A stretch of 64,000 bases of DNA from assembly GCF_023652955.1 (NCBI RefSeq), contig NZ_JAKLOY010000012.1, forward strand, positions 1 through 64,000, in the 5' to 3' direction. Positions 1 through 7,865 of this stretch are shown here, piece by piece. This DNA comes from Geomonas sp. Red32 (GTDB lineage Bacteria > Desulfobacterota > Desulfuromonadia > Geobacterales > Geobacteraceae). Position 1 is the stretch's first letter. Each line of letters starts with the position of its first letter. The position numbers were made by a program, and so were the translations under genes. The notes under the pieces were generated by a model that saw only the letters and a list, made by a program, of their open reading frames with translations, was not told where the DNA came from and did no database searches.

Positions 1-197
1 CCATCCTGTCGGCGGTCATCTTCAACGCCATCATCATCCCGATCCTGGTTCCGCTGGCCCTGAAGGGGACCAAGTTCCGCCCCATGCCGGCCGAGAAGCT
101 GTTGATCAACAACCTGCTGATCTACGGAGTCGGGGGGATTATCGCCCCCTTCATCGGTATCAAGGCTATCGACCTTCTGGTCGGGCTGTTCGTCTGA
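1..197 (+). CDS. kdpB: potassium-transporting P-type ATPase subunit B, C-terminal end (partial)
   Basis: Only the last 64 codons are in the window, read in the frame that starts at base 3 and ends with TGA at 195-197. The residues are those of the KdpB C-terminus: a hydrophobic segment with [12 protein letters not shown], then the PLALKG and FRPM stretch, and a last membrane helix with [20 protein letters not shown]. KdpB is the ATP-hydrolysing subunit of the high-affinity K+ pump KdpFABC in the inner membrane. Its stop lies 17 bases before kdpC, so the two are clearly cotranscribed. The catalytic domains lie outside the window. Confidence 0.93.
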   Translation, partial: ILSAVIFNAIIIPILVPLALKGTKFRPMPAEKLLINNLLIYGVGGIIAPFIGIKAIDLLVGLFV

Positions 198-214
198 CAT
201 AAAGGAGCGAGGCA

Positions 215-781
215 ATGAGAGAGTTACGTCCGGCACTGTTACTGTTCATACTTTTCACCATCATCTGCGGCGGGATCTATCCGGCGGCGGTGACCGGGAT
301 CGCCACCGTCATCTTCCCCGGCGAGGCCAAGGGGAGTTTCATCGAGGACGGCCAGAAGAAGGTGGTTGGCTCGAAGCTGATCGGCCAGCCATTTTCGGAC
401 GCCAAATACTTCTGGCCGCGCCCGTCCGCGGCCACCGACTTCGCCTACAACACCATGGGCTCGGGCGGCTCCAACTCCGGCCCGACCAACCCAGACTTCA
501 TCAAGGCGGTGGGGGACCGGGTGAAGGCGCTGAAGGATACCGGCGTCTCCGGGAAAATCCCCGCCGACCTGGTGGAGGCCTCGGCCAGCGGTCTCGACCC
601 CGACATCTCGCCGGAATCGGCGGCGTTGCAGGTGGCCCGGGTGGCCAAGGCCAGGGGCTTGAGCGAGGACGCCGTCAAGAAGGCGGTTGCCGGCCACACG
701 AAGGCGCGCACTATCGGCTTCATCGGTGAGCCGAGGGTGAACGTGCTGGAACTGAACCTGGCGCTGGACGCGTCCAAATAA
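215..781 (+). CDS. kdpC: potassium-transporting ATPase subunit C
   Basis: The 188-residue protein has the KdpC layout: one N-terminal membrane helix (about residues 8-30, ending near GGIYPAAVTG) and a periplasmic domain with the family blocks GSKLIGQPF, YFWPRPSA and GSGGSNSGPTNP. KdpC is the small accessory subunit of the KdpFABC pump and helps K+ binding. The ATG at 215 follows an AAAGGAG ribosome site at 201-207. The length is normal for the family. It follows kdpB closely. The sensor genes kdpDE start about 200 bases downstream, after a hairpin region. Confidence 0.95.
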   Translation: MRELRPALLLFILFTIICGGIYPAAVTGIATVIFPGEAKGSFIEDGQKKVVGSKLIGQPFSDAKYFWPRPSAATDFAYNTMGSGGSNSGPTNPDFIKAVGDRVKALKDTGVSGKIPADLVEASASGLDPDISPESAALQVARVAKARGLSEDAVKKAVAGHTKARTIGFIGEPRVNVLELNLALDASK

Positions 782-798
782 TAGTGGTTGAACGGAAA

Positions 799-829
799 GG
801 GGACAGGCATCTGATGGGTGCCAGTCCCC
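799..829 (+). repeat. short palindromic repeat, GGGGAC..GTCCCC family (copy 1)
   Basis: An imperfect inverted repeat just after kdpC begins GGGGACAGGC and ends GCCAGTCCCC. Very similar units lie at 37806-37834 and 55071-55099. All three are intergenic. The form fits a REP-like mobile palindrome; no transposase gene is in the window. Confidence 0.7.
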
Positions 830-840
830 GTCTTTACACA

Positions 841-892
841 GCGGATTAAGCCTAAAGGGTCATGGGGTAACCCAAACGCCTTTGGCTTGATC
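841..892 (+). terminator. long imperfect hairpin between kdpC and kdpD
   Basis: The arms GCGGATTAAGCC and GGCTTGATCCGC pair with about one mismatch, extended by a further AAAGG/CCTTT pairing around a roughly 16-base loop. A short pyrimidine-rich stretch (CTTTAT) follows. It could weaken readthrough from the pump genes into kdpDE, or be a repeat. The downstream bases to about 950 (ATCCGTT, ATCCGTG units) are also repeat-like. Confidence 0.45.
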
Positions 893-978
893 CGCCTTTA
901 TCCGTTCAATCCGTGTCATCCGTGTTCTATTGCATTTGACTTTGGTTCTATCGCCTTAGACTTAGGTGGTGATCGATT

Positions 979-3663
979 ATGAGAAACGACGAAGACCTCC
1001 GCCCGTCGCCCGAAACCCTCCTGAGGGTTGCCCAAGCCGAGGAGGAGAAGGAACGGGCCAAGCTGAAGATCTTCCTGGGTTACGCCCCCGGCGTCGGCAA
1101 GACCTACGCCATGCTGGAGGCCGCCCAGTTGAGGGTTCGCGACGGCCGCGACGTGGCGGCCGCCTACGTGGAGTCCCACGGCAGAAGCGAGACCGACCTC
1201 CTTTTGGAGGGGCTGGAGCAGATCGCCAAGAAGGGGATCGACTACCAGGGGGTATCGCTCCCCGAGATGGACATCGACGCGGTGCTTGCCCGCCATCCCC
1301 AGATCGCCCTGGTCGACGAGCTCGCCCACACCAACGCCCCCGGCTCCCGCCACGAGAAACGCTGGCAGGATGTGGAGGAGCTGTTGGCCGCTGGCATCGA
1401 CGTCTACACCACCGTCAACATCCAGCACTTCGAGAGCCTCAACGACCTGGTGGCGCAGATCACCGGGGTGACCGTGAGGGAGACGGTTCCCGACCGTCTT
1501 TTGGACCTCGCCGTCGAGATCCGGCTGGTGGACATTCCCCCCGAGGATCTTCTCCAGCGGCTCAAGGAAGGGAAGGTGTACCTCCCCAAACGCGCCGCCA
1601 TGGCCGCCGACAAGTTCTTCAAGCCGGGGAACCTGATGGCGCTTCGCGAGCTGTCGCTTAGAAGGGCCGCCTCGCGGGTGGACGACCAGATGCGGGCTTA
1701 CATGGAGTCCCGCTCCATCGAGGGGCCCTGGCACGTGGCCGAGAAGCTTTTGGTTTGTATCAGCGGTAGCCCCTTTTCGGAGAAGCTGATCCGGATCACC
1801 CGGCGGCTGGCCGACGAGATGAAGGCGCCCTGGCACACGGTCTACATCGAGACCCCGGGAGTGGGGAAGGAGGTCCGGGAGAACAGGGAGCGGGTCTGGC
1901 GGGATTTAAGGCTCGCCGAGAGCCTGGGCGCCCAGGTAGGGACCCTGACCGCCACCCAGGTGGCCCAGGCCCTCATCGACTACGCCCACAAGAACAACAT
2001 CACCAAGATCGTGGTCGGGAAGCCCGCCAAGGCACGCTGGCGGGAGTTCCTGCGCCAGCCGCTGGTCGACCAGGTCATCCGCATCTCCGGTTCCATCGAC
2101 GTCTACGTGGTCAGTATCGACCCGGGGGGCGAGAAGGCCAAGGTGACCGCGGCCGCGCCCGCTCCGAGGAAGGAGGTCCCCTGGGGCGGATACCTGAAGG
2201 CCTTCCTCCTGGTGATGACCACTTCGCTCGTCTGCGAACCGGCCCGTCACTACCTGGCCCCCACCAACCTGGTGATGATGTACCTCCTCGCCGTGGTGCT
2301 GGCGGCCACCAGGCTGGGCCGTCGTCCCGCCATCCTGACCGCCTTCCTCGGAGTCTTGGCCTTCGACTTCTTTTTCGTCCCGCCGCGCTTCACCTTCGCG
2401 GTCACCGACACCGAGTACTTCATCACCTTCGCCGCGCTCTTCATCGTCGGGGTGGTCATCTCCACGCTGGTCTCCCGCTCCCGTGAGCGCGCCGAGGCGA
2501 TTCGAGAGCGTGAGCAGCAGACCTCGAGCCTTTATTACCTGACCCGCGAGCTCTCCGCCTCCACCGGCCTCGACGGCATCCTGAGCGCGCTGTTGAAGAA
2601 CATCGAGGAAAGCCTGAACGCCAAGGTGGCGGTCCTGTTGCCGGAGGAGAACCGGCTGAAGGTGCTTCAGGAGAGCGAGGAACTGAGGCTGGATATCAAG
2701 GAGATGGCTGTGGCGGACTGGGCGTTCAGGAACGGGCAGCCCGCGGGGCGGGGTACCGATACCCTGGTCTCGGCCTCCCTTCTCCACCTTCCCTTACAGA
2801 CCACCGGCGACACCTTCGGCGTGCTGGCCGTCCGGCTGCAGGATGAGGTGGAGTACCACTCCCCCCTGAGCAGGCGTCTGTTGCAGGCCTTCGTCTCCCA
2901 GGCCGCCTTCGCTATCGAGCGGGTGCGGCTGGTGCAGCAGGCCGAGGAGGCCCAGCTGATGCACGCCCGCGAGACCCTGGAGCGCGCTTTGTTGAACTCG
3001 ATCTCCCACGACCTCAGGACTCCGCTGGTCTCGATCACCGGGGCGCTGGGCGCGTTACGCGATCAGGAGAGCATCCTGGAGGAGGATACCCGCCGCGACC
3101 TGATGGACGCGGCCTGGGAGGAGGCCGCCCGGTTGAACCGCTTCGTCGCCAACCTCCTCGACATGACCCGCCTGGAATCGGGGGCCCTCAAGCTTAAGCG
3201 CAATCCGGCCGACGTCGAGGACGTGGTGGGATGTGCCCTGGCGCCCCTGGAACCGCAGCTAGCCAAGAGGAAGCTCGTGGTGAGCATCCCGCCCGGGCTT
3301 CCGCTGGTGGCGATGGATCAGATCCTGATGACCCAGGTGCTGGTCAACCTGATCGACAACGCACTGAAGTACTCCCCTCCCGAGGCCCCCATCGAGGTCT
3401 CCGCCCGGGTGGACGATACCGTGCTCACCTTGGAAGTCGCCGACCGGGGGCCGGGGGTCCCCGAGTCCGACCTGGGGCGGGTCTTCGAGAAGTTCTACCG
3501 GATTCCGGTGCCGGAGGGTGCCGGGGGGACCGGGCTTGGGCTCTCCATCTGCAAGGGGGTGGTGGATGCCCACGGCGGCGCCATCAGGGCCCAGAACCGC
3601 GAGGGCGGGGGGCTTCTCGTGCGGGTCACCATTCCCTTGCGGTCCAACGACAAAGGAGTCTGA
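979..3663 (+). CDS. kdpD: osmosensitive K+ channel histidine kinase KdpD
   Basis: This is an 894-residue sensor kinase, the length of the E. coli protein, with the standard domain order. The N-terminal KdpD domain has a Walker A motif (GYAPGVGKT, residues 34-42). A Usp-like domain (about 250-370), a four-helix DUF4118 membrane block (about 395-500), a GAF-like segment, HisKA and HATPase_c follow. The phospho-acceptor is His677 in SISHDLRTPL. The ATP lid shows NLIDNALKYS, DRGPGVP and GTGLGLSICKG. KdpD senses low K+ and phosphorylates KdpE, which activates kdpFABC. The stop is one base before the kdpE GTG start. Confidence 0.96.
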   Translation: MRNDEDLRPSPETLLRVAQAEEEKERAKLKIFLGYAPGVGKTYAMLEAAQLRVRDGRDVAAAYVESHGRSETDLLLEGLEQIAKKGIDYQGVSLPEMDIDAVLARHPQIALVDELAHTNAPGSRHEKRWQDVEELLAAGIDVYTTVNIQHFESLNDLVAQITGVTVRETVPDRLLDLAVEIRLVDIPPEDLLQRLKEGKVYLPKRAAMAADKFFKPGNLMALRELSLRRAASRVDDQMRAYMESRSIEGPWHVAEKLLVCISGSPFSEKLIRITRRLADEMKAPWHTVYIETPGVGKEVRENRERVWRDLRLAESLGAQVGTLTATQVAQALIDYAHKNNITKIVVGKPAKARWREFLRQPLVDQVIRISGSIDVYVVSIDPGGEKAKVTAAAPAPRKEVPWGGYLKAFLLVMTTSLVCEPARHYLAPTNLVMMYLLAVVLAATRLGRRPAILTAFLGVLAFDFFFVPPRFTFAVTDTEYFITFAALFIVGVVISTLVSRSRERAEAIREREQQTSSLYYLTRELSASTGLDGILSALLKNIEESLNAKVAVLLPEENRLKVLQESEELRLDIKEMAVADWAFRNGQPAGRGTDTLVSASLLHLPLQTTGDTFGVLAVRLQDEVEYHSPLSRRLLQAFVSQAAFAIERVRLVQQAEEAQLMHARETLERALLNSISHDLRTPLVSITGALGALRDQESILEEDTRRDLMDAAWEEAARLNRFVANLLDMTRLESGALKLKRNPADVEDVVGCALAPLEPQLAKRKLVVSIPPGLPLVAMDQILMTQVLVNLIDNALKYSPPEAPIEVSARVDDTVLTLEVADRGPGVPESDLGRVFEKFYRIPVPEGAGGTGLGLSICKGVVDAHGGAIRAQNREGGGLLVRVTIPLRSNDKGV

Positions 3664-3664
3664 A

Positions 3665-4369
3665 GTGTCACCAAACAAGACCGATTCATCCATCCCCCGC
3701 CTGCTATTGGTGGACGACGAGGCGGCGGTGCTCCGTTTCCTCAAATCGATCCTCAGTAACGGAGAATACACCCTCTACCAGGCTGAAAACGGCCACGCCG
3801 CCCTGGCTGCCGCCGCCACGGTCCGCCCGGACCTGATCATGCTCGACCTGGGTCTCCCCGACCTGGACGGGGTGGAGGTAATCAAGAGGATCCGGGAATG
3901 GTCTCAGGTTCCCATCATCGTGCTCTCGGTCCGCGAGGCCGAGGACGAGAAGGTGAAGGCTTTCGATGCCGGTGCCGACGACTACCTGACCAAGCCGTTC
4001 GGCGCCCGCGAGCTGTTCGCCAGGATAAAGGTGGCCCTTAAGCGCTCCCTACAGGAAGCCCCCGAGCCGGTCTTCTGCGTGGGGGAGCTGACGGTGGACC
4101 TGGTGAAGAGAAGGGTCGCCGTGCGGGGGGAGGAGGTCCATCTCTCGCCGACCGAGTACGAGCTTTTGCGCCTGATGGTTTCCCATGCCGGGAGAGTGCT
4201 TACCCACAGCCAGATCCTCAAGCGGATCTGGGGGGTGACCTACGTCGAGCAGCAGAATGTCCTGCGCGTGAACATCCGCAACCTCCGCCAGAAGATCGAA
4301 GCCGACCCCTCCCGCCCGCAGTACATCACCACTGAGCCCGGCGTAGGGTATCGCCTGAAAAGCGAGTGA
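3665..4369 (+). CDS. kdpE: KDP operon response regulator KdpE (OmpR/PhoB family)
   Basis: The 234-residue protein has a receiver domain (LLLVDDE; phospho-acceptor Asp61 in LIMLDLGLPD; KPF near residue 110) and a C-terminal winged helix with LSPTEYELLRLM and the NVLRVNIRNLRQKIE recognition region. I chose the GTG at 3665 because an AAGGAG site at 3653-3658 lies just upstream and the N-terminus then matches the family. Longer in-frame versions would run deep into kdpD. It is the DNA-binding partner of KdpD. As an OmpR-type regulator it is one candidate for the repeat arrays at 4826 and 5912, though PhoB encoded elsewhere is equally possible. Confidence 0.95.
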   Translation: MSPNKTDSSIPRLLLVDDEAAVLRFLKSILSNGEYTLYQAENGHAALAAAATVRPDLIMLDLGLPDLDGVEVIKRIREWSQVPIIVLSVREAEDEKVKAFDAGADDYLTKPFGARELFARIKVALKRSLQEAPEPVFCVGELTVDLVKRRVAVRGEEVHLSPTEYELLRLMVSHAGRVLTHSQILKRIWGVTYVEQQNVLRVNIRNLRQKIEADPSRPQYITTEPGVGYRLKSE

Positions 4370-4403
4370 CCAACGCCGGCATAGAGACGCAGAGGAGATA
4401 ATC

Positions 4404-4793
4404 ATGAAAAGGCTGTCCCTGATTCTTCTGACGATTCCGCTTCTGGTGGCTTCCCCGCTGCACGCTGTTTCCTACCCTCCCTCGGTTCAGGAACCCACCT
4501 ACCTGAAGGAGGAGGATGTGATGACGCGTGGCTTCAAGGTGCACATGTTTCACAGCGGCACCCCCGACGTAACCAGCGCTGTCAAAATCAACGATGTTCT
4601 AGTCGTGTACCGGGAATACCCTCCCGACCTCTGGACAGTGAGCAAACAGACCGGCAAGGTAAAGGTCATTTCGATATTGGGGCCGTACTACTTCGAGGGA
4701 GAGGTGGTGGAGGGTTTCGTGCAACCGGGTAGCCTGGCTCTGAAAGGCAACGTCGCGTGTATCATCACTACGCGACTGAAAGAAAAGAGATAA
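4404..4793 (+). CDS. small secreted protein of unknown function
   Basis: The protein has 129 residues, with a Sec signal peptide at about 1-22 (MKRLSLILLT core, likely cleavage after LHA). The mature part is about 107 residues with a strand-rich stretch (VKINDVLVVY, LWTVSKQTGKVKVISIL). It has no cysteine pair or heme motif, and I do not recognise a family. A GGAGAT ribosome site lies about 7 bases before the ATG. It begins 34 bases after kdpE and may be read from the kdp transcript, but it is separated from the next gene by a strong regulated-looking promoter region. Confidence 0.7.
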   Translation: MKRLSLILLTIPLLVASPLHAVSYPPSVQEPTYLKEEDVMTRGFKVHMFHSGTPDVTSAVKINDVLVVYREYPPDLWTVSKQTGKVKVISILGPYYFEGEVVEGFVQPGSLALKGNVACIITTRLKEKR

Positions 4794-4825
4794 GGACCCT
4801 TCCTCGACGTTCTTCCAGCTCTGTT

Positions 4826-4890
4826 TTCACGCTTTCTTAACGGGATCCACGCAGCTTTTAACGCCTGCTTAATGTCCAAAATGCTACCTT
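4826..4890 (+). promoter_or_regulatory. four-repeat Pho-box-like activator array and promoter (copy A)
   Basis: TTAAC-like pentamers start at 4826 (TTCAC), 4837 (TTAAC), 4858 (TTAAC) and 4869 (TTAAT), so the spacing is 11, 21 and 11 bp. A -10-like TACCTT lies at 4885-4890, 16 bases from the start of the last repeat, and there is no -35 box apart from the repeats. Direct repeats on one DNA face with 11-bp steps are typical of PhoB/PhoP/OmpR-family activators; cyanobacterial and Bacillus Pho boxes use similar TTAAC units. The same layout occurs at 5912-5976. The regulator is inferred. Confidence 0.65.
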
Positions 4891-4956
4891 GGGTCCTGCT
4901 TCTAACCCGGCCGCCCAGGCCGGTGCATCAGACAAACGCACTGAGGAGGATTGGCA

Positions 4957-5763
4957 ATGAGGAAATTCACAAAAAGGCTGATTTCGGCAATGGCGCTGAC
5001 TATCGCCGCATCGGGTGTCGCACTGGCGACCCCGTCCACCCAAATCTGGATTCCGTCCACCGACGTCCAGGACTTCAATACCTTCCACTTGGGGATCGAC
5101 AACTACATCCGCGCCTCCGGGGTCGGCAAGGCCACCGGAGACCCGACCAGGCGTGACCCGAACGTTTACGACATAGGCCCCGTCTACGGCTTTCTCCCCT
5201 TCGCCAAGTTGAAGGGCGAGATCGGTTTCGACTATCTCGGCACCTCCACCGAGCCCAACGACAACCACCCCTGGAGCGCCAACCTCAAGATCGGGACCCC
5301 GGAGGATTCTCTCTTCAAGTACTCCCCGGCCATCGCCATCGGCGGCTACAACCTCGGGCCCTCCCTCTCCAAGTCGGTGGCCCCGGCGGTAGTGTCCGGC
5401 CAGAACATCCTCTACGGCCTGGTGGCCAAGACCGTTCCCGCCGTCGGTGGCCTTCCCTCACTGGGGCGTCTGTCGGTCGGCTACTACGGCGGCGCCGAGC
5501 GCGCCCTGGTCGGGACCTCCGGCAACCCCGAGAACCACGGCCTGCTCGCCTCCTGGGACCGCTCCATGACCGAGATCTCCGACAAACTTTGGATGGCCGT
5601 CGATTATCAGGGCGGCAAGAACGTCGACAGCTCCGTCAACTTTGGCGCGTCCTGGAACTTCGCTAAAAACGTCTCGGTCATCTTCGGCTATGACGTCTAC
5701 CTGTACAAGTCCCTGGCCGGCAACAACACCTTCAACACCCAACTCGACATCAACTTCCCGTAG
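4957..5763 (+). CDS. outer membrane beta-barrel-like protein
   Basis: The protein has 268 residues, with a signal peptide at about 1-24 (cleavage after GVALA). The rest alternates polar and hydrophobic residues in short strands with glycine turns, for example VYGFLPFAKLKGEIGFDYLG, LSVGYYGGAERAL and NVSVIFGYDVYLY, and ends in DINFP. This is typical of an outer membrane barrel or porin-like protein; the substrate cannot be read. I chose the ATG at 4957 over the TTG at 4951 because AGGAGGA (4944-4950) gives a 6-base spacing only for the ATG. The Pho-box-like array upstream suggests induction under a nutrient or ion limitation. Confidence 0.7.
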   Translation: MRKFTKRLISAMALTIAASGVALATPSTQIWIPSTDVQDFNTFHLGIDNYIRASGVGKATGDPTRRDPNVYDIGPVYGFLPFAKLKGEIGFDYLGTSTEPNDNHPWSANLKIGTPEDSLFKYSPAIAIGGYNLGPSLSKSVAPAVVSGQNILYGLVAKTVPAVGGLPSLGRLSVGYYGGAERALVGTSGNPENHGLLASWDRSMTEISDKLWMAVDYQGGKNVDSSVNFGASWNFAKNVSVIFGYDVYLYKSLAGNNTFNTQLDINFP

Positions 5764-5787
5764 TTCCCGCCACCTTAACGGCCCCCT

Positions 5788-5813
5788 GGGCCGCATCCCG
5801 ATGGGTGCGGCCC
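5788..5813 (+). terminator. hairpin after the beta-barrel gene
   Basis: The inverted repeat GGGCCGCA / TGCGGCCC has a 10-base loop and is followed by CTCCTTC rather than a long T-run. It lies 25 bases past the stop and probably ends or stabilises this transcript. The remaining stretch to 6080 holds the second repeat array. Confidence 0.6.
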
Positions 5814-5911
5814 TCCTTCACGACAAATCCCACCTGGCCCCTCTGGCATATCTCCATGATCCCCGTAACTCCCAAGGTCACGTTTCCCGCTGATCGATAA
5901 ATCGTTCGTCT

Positions 5912-5976
5912 TTAACGTCCCGTTTACGGGTTTCCGCCCTCTTTTAACACCTTATTAAGGCGCAAAGGGGTAGCCT
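5912..5976 (+). promoter_or_regulatory. four-repeat Pho-box-like activator array and promoter (copy B)
   Basis: Repeats start at 5912 (TTAAC), 5923 (TTTAC), 5944 (TTAAC) and 5955 (TTAAG), which gives exactly the 11, 21, 11 spacing of the array at 4826-4890. A -10-like TAGCCT lies at 5971-5976, again 16 bases from the last repeat start. The matching geometry argues that one OmpR/PhoB-type regulator controls both the barrel gene and the PII-like operon that begins at 6081. Confidence 0.65.
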
Positions 5977-6011
5977 TGATCCTGGAGGAGGGAAGGGAAA
6001 GAGACAGCTTC

Positions 6012-6045
6012 CTCCCCCGGCCCACCCCCGGAAGGGGAGGGGGGC
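6012..6045 (+). repeat. C-rich palindromic repeat
   Basis: A run of CCTCCCCC and ACCCCCGG is followed by the complementary GGGGAGGGGGG. It belongs to the family of C-rich/G-rich intergenic palindromes seen at nine or more other places in this window. It lies in the leader of the PII-like gene. Confidence 0.6.
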
Positions 6046-6080
6046 CAAACGGACAGTAGGCGCCATGCTCGGAGGTAATC

Positions 6081-6452
6081 ATGAAACTGATTCAAGCTAT
6101 TATCGGACGGAAGGATTTTGAGGAAGTAAAGGCCGCCCTCGAGGCGATCGGGGTCGACGAGATCATGGAAAGCGACATCGTCAGCCACGGCAGCAAAGAT
6201 CGTGAAACGGTGAGTTACCGCGGCGTTGAGGGCGCCGTCAACTCCATGCGGAGAACCAAGCTGGAGGTGATGGTGGCCGAGGAGCTGGTGAGCAAGGTGG
6301 TGAAGACCATCCGAACCTTCGCCGGGGGCGGCTTGCGCCAGGATTGCCGAATCTTTCTCCTCTCCTCCGTCGACACCTACCAGTTGAGCACCGTGCTCTC
6401 CTTCAACCTGGTCGAGCGCGCCTTCGCCGAGCCTTGCCGGAGCGCCAGATGA
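6081..6452 (+). CDS. PII-like signal protein with altered nucleotide loop
   Basis: The 123-residue protein has the GlnB/GlnK fold. It opens MKLIQAIIGRKDFEEVKAAL, and the T-loop region ends ETVSYRGV with Tyr46 aligned to the uridylylated Tyr51 of GlnB. The strands KLEVMVAEELV and CRIFLLSSVD also match. The B-loop, normally TGKIGDGK, reads GGGLRQDCR here (residues 82-90), and the C-terminus is longer, so ATP/2-oxoglutarate binding may differ. No amtB or glnA is nearby. It is probably a diverged PII paralogue working with the next genes. The end overlaps a 50-codon ORF by ATGA. Confidence 0.8.
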   Translation: MKLIQAIIGRKDFEEVKAALEAIGVDEIMESDIVSHGSKDRETVSYRGVEGAVNSMRRTKLEVMVAEELVSKVVKTIRTFAGGGLRQDCRIFLLSSVDTYQLSTVLSFNLVERAFAEPCRSAR

Positions 6453-6601
6453 GCGCCGCGCTTTGCCAACTGGCGGCCCTCACGCTTTTCTGGGCCCTTC
6501 ATCACCCGGCGGTCCGCTGGCCGGTCGGCCGCCGCCGCGGGTGGGGTCGCGCCGTGCCGTCTCACGCCTCGGATGCCCAAGGGCGGGGAGACAGTCTATG
6601 A
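6449..6601 (+). CDS. possible small protein between two PII-like genes
   Basis: A 50-codon frame starts at ATG 6449, which overlaps the PII-like stop as ATGA. It ends at TGA 6599-6601, which overlaps the start of the next gene in the same way. It has a hydrophobic N-terminus (AALCQLAALTLFWALHH) and an Arg-rich second half. The double overlap suggests translational coupling, either to make a small protein or simply to carry ribosomes to the downstream start. I recognise no family. Coding is uncertain because the region is GC-rich and a 145-base gap would otherwise be plain spacer. Confidence 0.3.
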   Translation: MSAALCQLAALTLFWALHHPAVRWPVGRRRGWGRAVPSHASDAQGRGDSL

Positions 6602-6915
6602 AGCTCATGAAAGGGATCGTCTACACGCGCGAGATCGGGCGGGTCGCGCTGGCGCTTCAGGGGGCCGGACTGGTGGTCAACGAGTCGGGTTCCGACCGCC
6701 AGCCCGTTAGGGTGACCGGCCCGACGGGCGCCCGCACCCCTTTTCCCGAAGCGGAGAGCGGACCCGGGACCGCCTGGCTGAACCTGCTGCTCAACCGGGT
6801 CAGGATCACCACCCTGGTCAGCGACGAGATGATCGGCGCCGTCATGGAGTCGGTGCGCGTCATCGGTGAGTGCAAATTTTCCGTCTTGGAGGCGCCACGG
6901 TTGCACGGCGCCTGA
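6598..6915 (+). CDS. small diverged PII-like protein
   Basis: The protein has 105 residues from the ATG at 6598. The start MKLMKGIVYTREIGRVALALQGAGL and the later strands NRVRITTLVSDEMIGAVMESV and CKFSVLEA follow the ferredoxin-like beta-alpha-beta pattern of PII proteins. The T-loop is replaced by a Pro/Gly-rich segment without the Tyr, and the B-loop motif is absent. It may be a partner or decoy of the PII-like protein upstream. The family assignment rests on the overall pattern rather than on catalytic residues. Confidence 0.55.
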   Translation: MKLMKGIVYTREIGRVALALQGAGLVVNESGSDRQPVRVTGPTGARTPFPEAESGPGTAWLNLLLNRVRITTLVSDEMIGAVMESVRVIGECKFSVLEAPRLHGA

Positions 6916-7018
6916 CAGTGGCACGACTCGGGAGCCAGCAACGATGCCTAGCGAAGAAGTGATGTTTGCTGAACGGGACCGGTGAATGAGAATCGATATT
7001 AAAGAGGAGGTGACACCG

Positions 7019-7582
7019 GTGGGACTTGCTCTTATCTGCGATCCTGACCACGCCGTCAGGATAACCATGAGGAAGGAACTACAGGAGATCGGCTTCGACA
7101 TTCTCGAATGCCGTGACGGACGGTCGGCGGTCGTCACCGCCCGCGCCAACACGGTCGAGATCGCCATCGTGGACATCGGCATGCGGGACGAGGATCGTTC
7201 AAGCGCCGCCTACGAAATCAGGAGGCTTGGCATCCCGGTTCTCTTGCTAGTCGATTCTTGCGATCCGCCTGTCACCAGGGTGGCTAGGCGGGTTGGAGCC
7301 GCCGGCATCCTAGTCAAGCCCTTCAGGGGAGAGGATCTGGTGGTTGGGGTCGAGATGGCTTTCGCCCACACGGAGGAGTTGGAGGTTCTCAAAGAGAACG
7401 TCAAGGATCTCCAGGAAACGGCTGAAACCAGCAAGGTCATCTCGAAGGCTAAGGATCTGCTGGTTCGGACCAAAGGCATTTACCCGCTGGAGGCGTTCAG
7501 CTGGATCAAAAGGCTGGCGGTGGAGAACCGGACCAGCATGCGGAAAATCGCCGAGGCCTTCATCATTACTGAGGGGCTATGA
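7019..7582 (+). CDS. response regulator with ANTAR RNA-binding domain
   Basis: The 187-residue protein starts with a receiver-like domain (LALICDPDHAV; IVDIGMRD with the putative phospho-Asp; VKPF). A C-terminal ANTAR domain follows, with the pattern VISKAKDLLVRTKGI..EAFSWIKRLAVENRTSMRKIAEAFI. ANTAR regulators bind paired RNA hairpins and prevent transcription termination, as in AmiR, NasT and the Geobacter nif regulator GnfR. I chose GTG 7019 because AAAGAGGAGG at 7001-7010 sits 8 bases upstream; the ATG at 6986 has no such site. Its place after two PII-like genes suggests a nitrogen or nutrient signal. No dedicated histidine kinase is adjacent. Confidence 0.8.
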   Translation: MGLALICDPDHAVRITMRKELQEIGFDILECRDGRSAVVTARANTVEIAIVDIGMRDEDRSSAAYEIRRLGIPVLLLVDSCDPPVTRVARRVGAAGILVKPFRGEDLVVGVEMAFAHTEELEVLKENVKDLQETAETSKVISKAKDLLVRTKGIYPLEAFSWIKRLAVENRTSMRKIAEAFIITEGL

Positions 7583-7865
7583 AGGTAGGCCGAGTGCATC
7601 GTAAATGAGGACAAGGCTCGGGGCAGCCTTGCAAAGTTGCAATCTCAACCGTTCGTCTGCATCGCGGAGGGATGGAGAGCCTAGCGCCTCCGGCCATCTG
7701 CTTCCGTTCCTCTGATGTCGCTCGCCGGGCGCGGCGACAGAGGTTTTTGTTCCGGCGCTTGCATTGTCGGCGGGAGTTGGTATCTTGGTTAATGTGTTCG
7801 CGCTAACGTATGATGCGTAGCTGCAGCAAATCCATCGGCTTCCCTCGGAAGCGAAGGAGGTGCTC

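Noticed and set aside
6917-6945. Sigma54 promoter (TGGCACG) before the ANTAR gene
   Set aside because: The downstream GC is two bases too far from the GG, so the spacing does not fit.
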